Positions 37,133 through 45,990 of a stretch of 64,000 nt of DNA are shown one piece after another. The position numbers and the translations under genes are program-made. The notes below the pieces were generated by a model. That model was not told the DNA's origin. It saw only the letters and a program-made list of their open reading frames with translations, and ran no database searches. The stretch spans positions 124,001-188,000 of the forward strand of contig NZ_JACHCE010000005.1 of assembly GCF_014200605.1 (NCBI RefSeq), written 5' to 3'. The first letter of the stretch is position 1; each line of letters starts with the position of its first letter. The stretch is from Pedobacter cryoconitis. GTDB lineage: Bacteria > Bacteroidota > Bacteroidia > Sphingobacteriales > Sphingobacteriaceae.

Positions 37133-37930
37133 ATGTTACGTCAGTTTACAGATCAGCTTGATCAGACCATTACCATTAACTATCCGCCAAAGCGGATTAT
37201 TTCGATTGTTCCCTCACAGACTGAATTGTTGTTTGAATTGGGTTTGAATGATGAAGTTGTTGGACTTACTAAATTTTGTATTCATCCTGCGCAGCAGTTC
37301 AAATCCAAAACTAAGGTTGGGGGAACAAAGAAATTAAACCTCGGTCTGATCAGGAGCCTGAAACCGGATTTGATTATTGGCAATAAGGAAGAAAATACAA
37401 AAGAAGATATAGAACAGCTGCAAAAGGAGTTTCCGGTATGGATGAGTGACATCTTTACACTGGAGGATGCCATGAAAACAATTACGCAGATTGCCGAACT
37501 GGTAGACCGGCAGCCGGAAGCAGCTTATCTGAATTACCTGATCAATGCCGGGTTTACAGATTTGCAAACTTTGGCTTTAGAACAGGGAATAGATAAAAAG
37601 GTGGCGTACCTGATCTGGAAAGGGCCTTATATGCTTGCCGGCAGAAATACTTTTATCAATGATATTCTGGTGAAGAACGGGCTTACCAACGTGATTAAGG
37701 CAGATCGTTATCCTGAAATGGAGATTGAAGAGCTTGCCGCATTAAAGCCTGAACTGGTATTATTGTCTTCTGAACCCTATCCTTTCAGGGAAAAACATAT
37801 AGAAGAGCTGAAAAATGTAATTCCTGAGGCCAAAATTATGCTGGTAGACGGAGAAATGTTCTCCTGGTATGGCAGCAGATTGGTAAAAGCAGTTCAATAT
37901 TTATTTCAGTTACAAAAAGAATTAAAATAA
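37133..37930 (+). CDS. helical-backbone metal receptor (BtuF-like), no signal peptide
   Basis: A 265-residue protein of the BtuF/FhuD periplasmic binding fold: RIISIVPSQTELLFELG near residue 22, LKPDLIIGNKEEN in the first lobe, a long linking helix and LAALKPELVLLSSEPYPF in the second. Unlike transport-binding proteins it begins directly with the mature fold; no signal peptide or lipobox is seen and no alternative start provides one. A cytosolic role is therefore likely. It does not look like part of the exporter, having its own promoter element. Confidence 0.85.
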   Translation: MLRQFTDQLDQTITINYPPKRIISIVPSQTELLFELGLNDEVVGLTKFCIHPAQQFKSKTKVGGTKKLNLGLIRSLKPDLIIGNKEENTKEDIEQLQKEFPVWMSDIFTLEDAMKTITQIAELVDRQPEAAYLNYLINAGFTDLQTLALEQGIDKKVAYLIWKGPYMLAGRNTFINDILVKNGLTNVIKADRYPEMEIEELAALKPELVLLSSEPYPFREKHIEELKNVIPEAKIMLVDGEMFSWYGSRLVKAVQYLFQLQKELK

Positions 37931-37985
37931 ATTGGCTTAAAATGAATGTGTTAGCTATTTAGTGGCGAAATAAATGCAAAAGGTT

Positions 37986-38015
37986 TTTGATAATTGATAA
38001 CTATCTCTATCTTTG
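37986..38015 (+). promoter_or_regulatory. promoter of tRNA-Leu(UAG)
   Basis: A textbook Bacteroidota promoter: TTTG (37986-37989), 18 bases, then TATCTTTG (38008-38015), ending 27 bases before the mature tRNA. Confidence 0.8.
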
Positions 38016-38042
38016 CAGTCCAAACAAAAACAATTCCTAACT

Positions 38043-38124
38043 GCGGATGTGGCGTAATTGGTAGCCGCACCAGACTTAGGATCTGGCGCTTCACGGCGTG
38101 GGGGTTCGAGTCCCTTCATCCGCA
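38043..38124 (+). tRNA. tRNA-Leu (anticodon UAG)
   Basis: The acceptor arms GCGGATG and CATCCGC pair fully, discriminator A. The anticodon stem CCAGA/TCTGG encloses CTTAGGA, giving anticodon TAG. A long variable arm and the GGTTCGAGTCC T-arm fit a class II leucine tRNA. CCA is not encoded. Confidence 0.97.
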
Positions 38125-38129
38125 CAAAG

Positions 38130-38166
38130 AAGGTGATAGATTTAATTATCTGTCACCTTTTTTATT
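38130..38166 (+). terminator. terminator after tRNA-Leu(UAG)
   Basis: A 12-bp stem (AAGGTGATAGAT with ATCTGTCACCTT, one G-T pair), 6-base loop and a T6-A-T4 tract directly after the tRNA. Confidence 0.85.
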
Positions 38167-38281
38167 TTACACTGGGGTCGATTCCCTTTGAAAATTTACC
38201 CGTTAAACTTCCCATAATAAATAAATGCTTTTCTACTAATGTAAGCTATTAGCATTAAAGATTATCCTGGTGAGTAAAAAA

Positions 38282-38325
38282 TGTCCGCAATTGTCCGCAG
38301 CTGTCCGCAATTGTCCGCTTTGTCC
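38282..38325. repeat. 10-bp period TGTCCG repeat
   Basis: TGTCCG occurs at 38282, 38292, 38302 and 38312, with a fifth partial copy (TGTCC) at 38321. The spacing is exactly 10 bp, one helical turn, with alternating CAAT/CAGC spacers. Confidence 0.75.
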
Positions 38326-38485
38326 ATGGGGTAGTCAAAGGGAAAATTATAATTTCATTAATCTTCATCCGGTTATGATTTGGTTGTGCCTGAATAGAGA
38401 TCGGGGTGACACCACGTTGAGAACAGCCTTTAAGTATAGTAACTCTAAGTCATTTCAACTAGTTGTTTTTACTTGGACTTGCCAT

Positions 38486-38556
38486 GCTCTTACCTTACTT
38501 TAGCACTGCTCTTACCCTAACGAGTACCCGGACAGTACCCGGACAGTACCCGGCCG
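38486..38556. repeat. 11-bp period degenerate repeat
   Basis: Six 11-base units starting at 38486 share TACC at their ends. GCTCTTACC recurs at 38486 and 38508; the last units read GGACAGTACCC at 38530 and 38541. CGGACA in these units is the reverse complement of the TGTCCG in the upstream 10-bp repeat. Confidence 0.65.
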
Positions 38557-38776
38557 ATATAGACCCCTGATCAAGTCAGGTAATTTCAGCATAAAACAAA
38601 ACGGTGCTTTTGGCTGGGTTTTGCAGACTGCAACTCCTACAGTAACATACCTCTTTTTTCAAATCTGTCAGGCCTTATTCTTATTTTTAACCCCTGATTC
38701 TGCCTGAAATATGCGGCTTAAAATAACATTCAGGACACAATTTGATAATTAACTAGGTCTTATTCAAGAAAATTAA

Positions 38777-38784
38777 TACTTTTG
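38777..38784 (+). promoter_or_regulatory. -7 promoter element of trigger factor gene
   Basis: TACTTTTG matches TAnnTTTG and would give a leader of about 105 bases before the tig ATG. No clear -33 element. The leader contains no structure I can name. Confidence 0.6.
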
Positions 38785-38898
38785 GCACCTCTATTGAAGA
38801 GGGGGTATCAAAGAGACTATACCTACACAAATAATCCTCTGGTATTATTTCCGGCAGGGTTTCGTGAAAAAGACATTTAAACACATTGATTTAGAAAG

Positions 38899-40254
38899 AT
38901 GAATATTACACAGGAAAAAATTGACAACCTAAATGCAGTTGTAAAGATTAAAATTTCGCCTGAAGATTATACTGAAAAGGTCGATAAAACTATCAAAGAA
39001 CAAGCTAAAAAATCAAACCTTCCAGGTTTCCGTAAAGGAATGGTTCCTGCAGCTCATATCAAGAAAATGTATGGCAGAAGTATCCTTGTTGAAACTATAA
39101 ACGCATTATTAAGCGAAAACCTTAATAAATTTTTAACAGATAATAAAGTTGAAATCCTTGGTCAGCCAGTTCCGGTTGTAGATAACGCTAAAGATTTTAA
39201 ATGGGACGGTACTGACGCTTTCGAATTTGATTACGAAATTGGTTTAGCTCCTGCTGTTGAAGTTAACATCACAGCTAAAGATAAATTCATTCAGTACAAT
39301 GTAAAAGCGGACGAAGAAACTTTAGCTTCACGTATCAAAAACATCCGTCGCAGCTATGGCAAAATGACAAACCCGGAAGTTTCGGCAGATGATGATGTAC
39401 TTTATGCCGAATTAGCACAACTTTCTCCTGATGGTTCAGTTTTTGAAGGTGGCATTACCAATACAGGTTCTATCCGTTTAGATCAGGTTAAAGACAAAGC
39501 AGTTTTAAAATCTTTAATCGGTCTTAAAAAAGATGCAGTACTTGAATTAGATATTCAGAAAACATTTGGAGACAATGCCGCAGTTATTGCTAAATTGTTG
39601 AACATTGGTGAAGAAGAAGCTAAAGATTTACAATCTAAATTCAAGGTAACGGTTAAAAATATCAACCGTTTAGAAGAGTCGGATCTGAACCAGGAGTTCT
39701 TTGATAAAATATTTGGTGAAGGTGTCGTTACTGACGAAGCAGGTTTCACAGCAAAAATCACAGAAGAAATTGAAGGTATGTTTAAACAGGATGCGGATCG
39801 CAAACTGCAAAATGATATGTACACTCAGTTAACTGAAAACGTGAAGATGGATTTGCCTGATGAATTTTTACGTAAATGGTTAAAAGCTACTAACGAAAAA
39901 TTATCTGATGCAGAACTGGCAGAAGGTTATAATGATTTCGCTAAAAATCTGAAATGGACTTTAATTGAAAACAAAATCATTAAAGACAACAGTATCGAAA
40001 TTAAATACGAAGATGTATTCCAAACGGCTAAACAACGTTTAGATGCACAATTCAGAATGTACAGTCCAGCTCCAATGCCAGAAGATCAGTTGTCTCAATA
40101 CACAGCTACCTTCTTACAGGAAAAAGACAATGCAAACCGTATTTTCGAAGAAGTAAAAGCAATCAAAGTGTTTGAATATATTCAATCGGTTGCAACTTTA
40201 GACCAAAAAGATATAGCTTATAATAAATTTCAAGAATTAGTTGAAACTGTATAA
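38899..40254 (+). CDS. tig: trigger factor
   Basis: A 451-residue ribosome-associated chaperone. The ribosome-binding loop GFRKGMVP is at about residues 43-50 in the usual N-terminal domain. The middle region is poorly conserved relative to FKBP-type domains, as common in Bacteroidota, and the C-terminal helical arms follow. It stands upstream of clpP and clpX, the classical tig-clpP-clpX order, but is separated by a hairpin and 226 bases, so it may be transcribed separately. Confidence 0.92.
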   Translation: MNITQEKIDNLNAVVKIKISPEDYTEKVDKTIKEQAKKSNLPGFRKGMVPAAHIKKMYGRSILVETINALLSENLNKFLTDNKVEILGQPVPVVDNAKDFKWDGTDAFEFDYEIGLAPAVEVNITAKDKFIQYNVKADEETLASRIKNIRRSYGKMTNPEVSADDDVLYAELAQLSPDGSVFEGGITNTGSIRLDQVKDKAVLKSLIGLKKDAVLELDIQKTFGDNAAVIAKLLNIGEEEAKDLQSKFKVTVKNINRLEESDLNQEFFDKIFGEGVVTDEAGFTAKITEEIEGMFKQDADRKLQNDMYTQLTENVKMDLPDEFLRKWLKATNEKLSDAELAEGYNDFAKNLKWTLIENKIIKDNSIEIKYEDVFQTAKQRLDAQFRMYSPAPMPEDQLSQYTATFLQEKDNANRIFEEVKAIKVFEYIQSVATLDQKDIAYNKFQELVETV

Positions 40255-40284
40255 CAGGTTCTCCAAATTTCTTTAATCTTATCA

Positions 40285-40311
40285 TAAGGCGGCTTTATTA
40301 AAGCCGCCTTA
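40285..40311 (+). terminator. hairpin after tig
   Basis: A perfect 12-bp stem (TAAGGCGGCTTT / AAAGCCGCCTTA) with a 3-base loop lies 30 bases after the tig stop. The following sequence is AT-rich but lacks a long T-run. Confidence 0.65.
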
Positions 40312-40480
40312 TTTATATATAAGCTATCCAAAGGCCATTTGAAATTTAAACTGGCTCTTAATTTTACAATTACCAAATAATTTGTCAACTTAGTTTGAAT
40401 AATTGGATTTAATAAAGGGAAAATCCTTTATCAGCAATCCTGATTAATTATAAAATAGAAACCCGATAAAATATATACAG

Positions 40481-41170
40481 ATGAATATAGATAAAGACGA
40501 ATTTAGAAAATACGCAGTTAAACATCACCGTATAAACGGCTTAAATGTTGATCGTTATATTGGTCATACAAATAATTCACCAAAAAGCATGACTCCATAC
40601 ATCATTGAAGAACGTCAGTTGAACGTTGCTCAGATGGATGTGTTCTCCCGCTTAATGATGGACAGAATTATCTTTTTAGGTGATGCTATCCATGACGGTA
40701 ATGCAAATATCATTCAGGCGCAGTTACTGTTTTTACAGTCAACTGATAACAATAGAGATATCCAGATTTATATCAACTCACCAGGTGGATCTGTTTACGC
40801 CGGTTTAGGTATATACGATACTATGCAGTACATCACTCCTGATGTAGCTACGATCTGTACAGGTATGGCAGCATCAATGGGTGCAGTTTTATTGGTTGCA
40901 GGTGCGAAGGGTAAACGTGCTGCATTAACACACTCACGTGTGATGATCCACCAGCCTTCAGGAGGTTCACAAGGCGTGGCTTCAGACATGGAAATCAATT
41001 TAAGAGAGATGCTTAAATTGAAAAAAGAATTATATGATATCATTTCTGACCATTCAGGACAGACTTACGAATGGGTTGAAAAAGCATCTGATCGTGATTA
41101 CTGGATGAAAGCTGATGAAGCTAAGAGTTTCGGAATGATTGATGAAGTGTTAGGTTCGAATAAAAAATAG
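40481..41170 (+). CDS. clpP: ATP-dependent Clp protease proteolytic subunit
   Basis: A 229-residue serine protease subunit that forms the ClpXP barrel. Catalytic Ser132 (GMAASMGAVLL) and His157 (SRVMIHQPSGG) are intact. The N-terminus is longer than in E. coli, as usual for the phylum. clpX starts 3 bases after its stop, so the two are co-transcribed. Confidence 0.96.
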   Translation: MNIDKDEFRKYAVKHHRINGLNVDRYIGHTNNSPKSMTPYIIEERQLNVAQMDVFSRLMMDRIIFLGDAIHDGNANIIQAQLLFLQSTDNNRDIQIYINSPGGSVYAGLGIYDTMQYITPDVATICTGMAASMGAVLLVAGAKGKRAALTHSRVMIHQPSGGSQGVASDMEINLREMLKLKKELYDIISDHSGQTYEWVEKASDRDYWMKADEAKSFGMIDEVLGSNKK

Positions 41171-41173
41171 ATA

Positions 41174-42415
41174 ATGGCTAAACAAACTAAAGAATCCCGT
41201 TGCTCTTTTTGCGGTTCAAGTAAGCAGGATACTTTAATGCTTATTGAAGGGCTTGATGCATACATTTGTGATAAATGCGTGACACAGGCTCACCAGCTGG
41301 TGCTACAGGAATTTGGCAATAAACAAGCTAAATCACTGGATGCTGCCGGTCCCCTCTTAAAGCCAATGGAGATTAAAGCGCATATTGACCAATATGTTAT
41401 TGGGCAGGATGACGCTAAGAAAGTACTTTCTGTAGCCGTATATAACCACTATAAAAGGTTAGGACAGAAGATAGATGCAGTGGATGAAGTGGAGATTGAG
41501 AAATCTAACATTATGCTGGTTGGTGAAACTGGTACAGGTAAAACCTTACTGGCAAAAACAATCGCTAAAATCCTTCACGTACCTTTCTGTATCTGTGATG
41601 CTACGGTATTAACAGAAGCAGGTTATGTAGGTGAAGATGTAGAAAGTATCCTTACCCGTTTGCTTCAGGCTGCGGATTATGATGTTGCTTCTGCAGAACG
41701 TGGAATTGTTTATATCGATGAGGTAGATAAGGTTGCGCGTAAAAGTGATAACCCATCTATTACCAGAGATGTATCAGGAGAAGGTGTACAACAGGCTTTA
41801 TTAAAGATCCTGGAAGGTACAATCGTAAATGTTCCGCCTCAGGGAGGACGTAAACATCCTGATCAGAAAATGATTCCTGTAAACACAAACAACATCCTGT
41901 TTATCTGCGGTGGTGCATTTGATGGTATTGAACGTAAAATTGCCAACAGATTACGCACACAGGCAGTAGGTTATAAAGTGAAAAAGGATGAGACTGATCT
42001 TGACCTGAACAATCTGTACAAGTATATCACCCCTCAGGATTTAAAATCTTTTGGTCTGATTCCTGAGCTGATTGGCCGTGTTCCGGTATTAACTCACCTG
42101 AATCCTCTGGATAAACAGGCATTACGTAATATATTAACGGAACCTAAAAATTCTTTATTCCGTCAATATGTCAAATTGTTTGAATTTGAAGGGGTAAACC
42201 TGGTATTCGAAGATGAAGTTTTAGACTTTATTGTAGATAAGGCAATGGAGTATAAGCTGGGCGCGAGGGGATTAAGATCTATTTGCGAAGCAATTATGCT
42301 GGATGCGATGTTTGACATCCCGTCCGATCCAAATATTAAGGAGCTGGTTATCTCGCTCGAATATGCGGTGGAAAAATTTGAAAAGGCAGATTTTAAGAAG
42401 TTAAAAGCCGCCTAA
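41174..42415 (+). CDS. clpX: ATP-dependent Clp protease ATP-binding subunit ClpX
   Basis: A 413-residue AAA+ unfoldase. The N-terminal zinc finger uses Cys10, Cys13, Cys32 and Cys35; Walker A GETGTGKT lies near residue 116 and Walker B IVYIDEVDK follows. The RKHPD segment and C-terminal KLGARGLRS sensor region are conserved. It recognises substrates for the ClpP encoded just upstream and is followed by a strong terminator. Confidence 0.97.
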   Translation: MAKQTKESRCSFCGSSKQDTLMLIEGLDAYICDKCVTQAHQLVLQEFGNKQAKSLDAAGPLLKPMEIKAHIDQYVIGQDDAKKVLSVAVYNHYKRLGQKIDAVDEVEIEKSNIMLVGETGTGKTLLAKTIAKILHVPFCICDATVLTEAGYVGEDVESILTRLLQAADYDVASAERGIVYIDEVDKVARKSDNPSITRDVSGEGVQQALLKILEGTIVNVPPQGGRKHPDQKMIPVNTNNILFICGGAFDGIERKIANRLRTQAVGYKVKKDETDLDLNNLYKYITPQDLKSFGLIPELIGRVPVLTHLNPLDKQALRNILTEPKNSLFRQYVKLFEFEGVNLVFEDEVLDFIVDKAMEYKLGARGLRSICEAIMLDAMFDIPSDPNIKELVISLEYAVEKFEKADFKKLKAA

Positions 42416-42423
42416 AGAATTTA

Positions 42424-42453
42424 AAATCCCCGTTTTAACGGGGATTTTTTTTT
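42424..42453 (+). terminator. Rho-independent terminator after clpX
   Basis: An 11-bp stem (AAATCCCCGTT / AACGGGGATTT) with a 2-base loop continues into a run of T (to 42453). Confidence 0.9.
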
Positions 42454-42541
42454 AACTTGTTATTTGACCAGCATCAGGAGGTTTGTCCTGAAAATAATGT
42501 CCGCTCTGGCTGCTATGGTGCAGCCAATAATTATTATAGAT

Positions 42542-43405
42542 ATGAACGAAGAAAAAGAAGTAAAAAAAGACGAGGCTATTGTAGAAAAATCAAAAAAGAA
42601 CAAAGAAGTAAACTCACCAGTAAAAGCTGGATTGAAATCTAAAGGAGATATAGTTAAAAATTGGTTACCAAGATATACGGGACGTCCGCTCGAAGAATTT
42701 GGTGAATATATTTTACTGACAAATTTCAGTAAATATGTACAGATGTTCTCAGAATGGAACGATAATGCACCGATTATGGGTTTGGATAAGCCTATGCAAA
42801 GTGTTACTGCAAACGGAATTACGATTATCAATTTCGGTATGGGAAGCCCGATGGCGGCAACCATGATGGATTTGTTAACTGCAATTATGCCTAAAGCAGT
42901 ATTATTCTTAGGGAAATGCGGTGGATTGAAAAAGAAAAACCAATTAGGTGATTTAATTCTTCCTATTGCTGCAATCAGGGGAGAAGGTACTTCAAATGAC
43001 TATCTTCCGGCCGAAGTTCCTGCATTGCCATCATTTGCTTTACAGAAAGCAATCTCTACCACTATCCGTGACCATTCACGCGATTACTGGACAGGTACCT
43101 GTTATACAACTAACCGCAGGGTTTGGGAACATGATAAGTATTTTAAGAAATATCTTAAAACCTTAAGGGCAATGGCTGTAGATATGGAAACTGCAACAAT
43201 TTTCACTACAGGTTTTGCTAACAAAATACCTACCGGTGCTTTATTATTAGTTTCTGATCAGCCAATGATCCCCGAAGGTGTTAAAACTTCAGAAAGCGAT
43301 AGCAGCGTAACTACTAATTATGTAGACTCACATCTTAAAATTGGTATTGATTCATTGAAACAACTGATCAATAACGGATTAACTGTTAAACACCTGAAAT
43401 TCTAA
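42542..43405 (+). CDS. amn: AMP nucleosidase
   Basis: A 287-residue member of the short Bacteroidota AMP nucleosidase group, which splits AMP to adenine and ribose 5-phosphate. Conserved stretches include NWLPRYTGRPLEEFGEYI, LGKCGGLK and the nucleoside-phosphorylase-type VDMETATIF segment. The ATG at 42542 was chosen; the frame extends upstream through an ATG at 42497 and a TTG at 42464, but the extra residues are hydrophobic and unlike the family. A Lys/Glu-rich stretch precedes the conserved part. It is convergent with the next gene. Confidence 0.88.
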   Translation: MNEEKEVKKDEAIVEKSKKNKEVNSPVKAGLKSKGDIVKNWLPRYTGRPLEEFGEYILLTNFSKYVQMFSEWNDNAPIMGLDKPMQSVTANGITIINFGMGSPMAATMMDLLTAIMPKAVLFLGKCGGLKKKNQLGDLILPIAAIRGEGTSNDYLPAEVPALPSFALQKAISTTIRDHSRDYWTGTCYTTNRRVWEHDKYFKKYLKTLRAMAVDMETATIFTTGFANKIPTGALLLVSDQPMIPEGVKTSESDSSVTTNYVDSHLKIGIDSLKQLINNGLTVKHLKF

Positions 43406-43423
43406 TCGGATTCCGCAAAGATT

Positions 43424-43927
43424 CTAAACTGAATCTGTGTTTTTAGGATAATCAAATAACCATAGACTTCCTGTATGGTGACTAACCAGAGACCAGTCAT
43501 CAAATGGGAAATCTATGTACACTACACTTGCTGTTGGCATATTATAGATATGTGCATCAGCAAGATAATTGACAAAATCTGTCAATCCGGGATTGTGCCC
43601 GAAAAGTGCCACTCTGTTATATTTCTGATCTAATTGAGTAACAACTTCCAGTAAGGCTGTCGTATTTGCTTCATAAATTGAAGGTTCTTTAAGGATATGC
43701 TCCTTTGGAATATTCCAGGTTTCAGAAAAATGTTTCGCTGTCGTAATAGCTCTTTTAGCAGGACTGCTGACCAATAAATCAGGAATAAGATTCCTTTTAC
43801 TCATACGCTCAGCCATCTCAGGGGCATTTTTGTTACCTCTGTGATTTAAAGGTCTTTCGAAATCAGACATTCCGCTGGCTGCCCAGTCAGATTTACCATG
43901 TCTTACTAATACCAGTTGTTTAGCCAT
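43424..43927 (-). CDS. SixA-type histidine phosphatase
   Basis: A 167-residue phosphoglycerate-mutase-fold phosphatase with the N-terminal LVRHGKSDWA motif and a second catalytic His in LFGHNPGLTD. In E. coli SixA dephosphorylates the HPt domain of ArcB; here the substrate is unknown. It is the last gene of the minus-strand heptose run, starting 8 bases after the glycosyltransferase stop. Confidence 0.88.
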   Translation of the reverse strand: MAKQLVLVRHGKSDWAASGMSDFERPLNHRGNKNAPEMAERMSKRNLIPDLLVSSPAKRAITTAKHFSETWNIPKEHILKEPSIYEANTTALLEVVTQLDQKYNRVALFGHNPGLTDFVNYLADAHIYNMPTASVVYIDFPFDDWSLVSHHTGSLWLFDYPKNTDSV

Positions 43928-43935
43928 ATTTTCTG

Positions 43936-44916
43936 TTATTGGTTTGAGAAATTAACAATTATTCCGGCAGGAAGTTTTTCCATGCAGTCGAAATGTCCAA
44001 GCGGACACTTTTCCAGCCCGAATTTTGAGCAGGGCCTGCAGGATAAATCTATACCCGCAATCAAAGAATCTTTGATCTTATAAGGGTAAACACCTAATAA
44101 TTCGGGAGTCGTTCCGCCCCAGATAGAAGCTATTGGTTTATCAAAAGCTTCAGCAATATGGGTCAGGCCGGTATCAAAACCAATTACTTTATGCGCCTGG
44201 GAAACTAAAAATACAGACTGATCTAAATTAGTTATACCGCAGGTCGAATATACTTTATCTCCTAAAGCCAGTTTAATCTCTTCTGCGTTAGCTTTGACAT
44301 CATTACCTCCCAATAGTACAACTGGTAAATTTACTCCTTTACAGATCTCTATGATCTGATGGTTTGGCAATCTTTTGGTAAAGTGTGTTGCCCCGATTAC
44401 AAAAGCTATAAACTTATTCTGGTGAGAAGGTGGAAGCAGGTCTGCAAGCTGATATTCTTTAGCCACATAATAATCAATCGGTTTATTATCATTCTGAACA
44501 CCAAGAAATTTCACTGTTTCCAGATACCGGTCTACCAGATGCTCTTTAGAAAAAAGCCTGGTCCACCTGAATTTAAGGGCCAGCCACTTGCTGATTGTAT
44601 CTTTTTTATAAGTAGAAGATGGGATCAGGGTAGCTAGTTTGATAAGTGTTGTCCGCAGGTTATTGTGCAGGTCAATAATCAGATCAAATTTTTCTGCCTT
44701 AATATCCTTAATCGTTTCCGATAGGGTTGGTTTGAGAAAATGTAATTTAGTTAAATAGGGGTTTTGCTGGTAAATATATTTAAACTGTTCTTTTGTGAGG
44801 AAATGAACCTCACAACCGGGTATTTGTAATTTTAAACAACGGATAACCGGAGTGGTATAAATAATATCACCCATTGAACTGAATCTGATTACCAGTATTT
44901 TTTTAGGTATTTTCAA
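43936..44916 (-). CDS. glycosyltransferase family 9 (heptosyltransferase-like)
   Basis: A 326-residue GT-B enzyme of the lipopolysaccharide heptosyltransferase family. The N-terminal ILVIRFSSMGDIIYTTPVIR motif and the C-terminal VIGFDTGLTHIAEAF motif are typical. The start is read as TTG at 44916, because the next in-frame ATG would remove the first conserved strand and no upstream ATG exists in frame. It lies downstream of the heptose nucleotide genes, which supports heptose transfer to the LPS core. Confidence 0.87.
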   Translation of the reverse strand: MKIPKKILVIRFSSMGDIIYTTPVIRCLKLQIPGCEVHFLTKEQFKYIYQQNPYLTKLHFLKPTLSETIKDIKAEKFDLIIDLHNNLRTTLIKLATLIPSSTYKKDTISKWLALKFRWTRLFSKEHLVDRYLETVKFLGVQNDNKPIDYYVAKEYQLADLLPPSHQNKFIAFVIGATHFTKRLPNHQIIEICKGVNLPVVLLGGNDVKANAEEIKLALGDKVYSTCGITNLDQSVFLVSQAHKVIGFDTGLTHIAEAFDKPIASIWGGTTPELLGVYPYKIKDSLIAGIDLSCRPCSKFGLEKCPLGHFDCMEKLPAGIIVNFSNQ

Positions 44917-44939
44917 TAGCCTGATGGTTTTGAATTCTA

Positions 44940-45425
44940 TTAAGAATTTTTTATTTTATCAATAATAGCAGTAGAAGAATATCCTGGTAAAAAGGTAAGT
45001 ACTTGTACAGTACCACCGTTTTCAATAGTTTCTTTTGCACCTGCAATGTTTTCAATCTGATAATCACCACCCTTAACCAGTACATCTGGCAGTACTTTTT
45101 TAATGAGTTCTAAAGGGGTGTCCTCATTGAAAAATACAACAGCATCAATAAAGGACATCGCACCTAATACCAATGATCGTGTAGTTTCATTATTAACTGG
45201 TCTTGAAGGGCCTTTTATCCTGCTTACAGAATCATCGGAGTTAAGACCAATAATCAGAATATCTCCCAGGCTGGCAGCTTCGGTCAGATAGGTGATATGT
45301 CCGGCATGTAATAAATCAAAGCAGCCGTTGGTAAATACAATTTTCTTGCCTTCGCTTTTCCAATAATCGACAAGCGGAGTTAACTCAGGTAAAGAAACAA
45401 TTTTGGGGCTTAATGAATGATTCAT
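44940..45425 (-). CDS. rfaE2: D-glycero-beta-D-manno-heptose 1-phosphate adenylyltransferase (HldE C-domain)
   Basis: A 161-residue cytidylyltransferase-fold protein with the FTNGCFDLLHAGHITYL motif (HxGH) and KGGDYQ near the end. It corresponds to the second domain of E. coli HldE, which is split here from its kinase partner encoded two genes upstream. It activates heptose 1-phosphate for LPS synthesis. It starts 10 bases after the isomerase stop. Confidence 0.92.
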   Translation of the reverse strand: MNHSLSPKIVSLPELTPLVDYWKSEGKKIVFTNGCFDLLHAGHITYLTEAASLGDILIIGLNSDDSVSRIKGPSRPVNNETTRSLVLGAMSFIDAVVFFNEDTPLELIKKVLPDVLVKGGDYQIENIAGAKETIENGGTVQVLTFLPGYSSTAIIDKIKNS

Positions 45426-45435
45426 GTTTCTGTAA

Positions 45436-45990
45436 TTAAAATAAATTATCTACCGATTTACAAAAGATATGGCCTATCAGGATATGCATTTCCTGGATAC
45501 GGGCAGTTACATCATCTGGTACAATAATATTCAGGTCACATAAATTATTCATCTGACCACCATCTCTGCCAGATAGTCCAAGGGTTTTACAGCCCAGTTC
45601 TTTCGCTGTTTCAAGTGCGCGGATAATATTTGGACTGTTACCGCTAGTTGATATGGCTATAAAAAGATCTTTAGGCGTAGCAAAAGCTTCCAGTTGTCTG
45701 GCAAATACTCTCTCAAAACCATAATCATTACTGATGGCTGTTAAAGCAGAAGTGTCTACAGTTAAAGCGATTGCAGGTAAAGCTTTACGGTCCTTTACAT
45801 ATCTGCCGGTCAGTTCTGCGGCGATATGCTGTGCATCGGCAGCACTGCCACCATTGCCGGCAACCAGTACTTTGCCTCCGGCAAGAACCGTGTCGGTAAC
45901 CAGTTTACATCCGTTTTCTATAGCAGGGACCAGTTGGGCAATGACCTGGTCTATGGTGTTTTTATGGTGGTTAAGCTCTTCTGATACCAT
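45436..45990 (-). CDS. gmhA: SIS-domain sedoheptulose 7-phosphate isomerase (GmhA-like)
   Basis: A 184-residue SIS protein. VAGNGGSAADAQHIAAELTG and ISTSGNSPNI are the family's phosphate-binding motifs. GmhA converts sedoheptulose 7-phosphate to D-glycero-D-manno-heptose 7-phosphate, the first step of the pathway whose next enzymes flank it. Its ATG overlaps the kinase stop by one base (TAATG). DiaA-like proteins are similar, but context favours GmhA. Confidence 0.9.
   Translation of the reverse strand: MVSEELNHHKNTIDQVIAQLVPAIENGCKLVTDTVLAGGKVLVAGNGGSAADAQHIAAELTGRYVKDRKALPAIALTVDTSALTAISNDYGFERVFARQLEAFATPKDLFIAISTSGNSPNIIRALETAKELGCKTLGLSGRDGGQMNNLCDLNIIVPDDVTARIQEMHILIGHIFCKSVDNLF

Larger units (their letters stand above)
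38167..38776. other. non-coding region with short tandem repeats
   Basis: About 600 bases with no convincing gene; one short open frame across the repeats has no recognisable features. The region contains the two repeat tracts listed separately and otherwise plain AT-rich sequence leading to the trigger factor promoter. Confidence 0.6.

Noticed and set aside
38270..38503. 77-codon frame after tRNA-Leu(UAG)
   Set aside because: It is made largely of the TGTCCG repeat translated as Cys/Pro-rich residues; no ribosome binding site or promoter and no family resemblance.
42464..42541. N-terminal extension of AMP nucleosidase from TTG or an upstream ATG
   Set aside because: The extra residues are hydrophobic and not conserved in the family; the ATG at 42542 fits the usual length.
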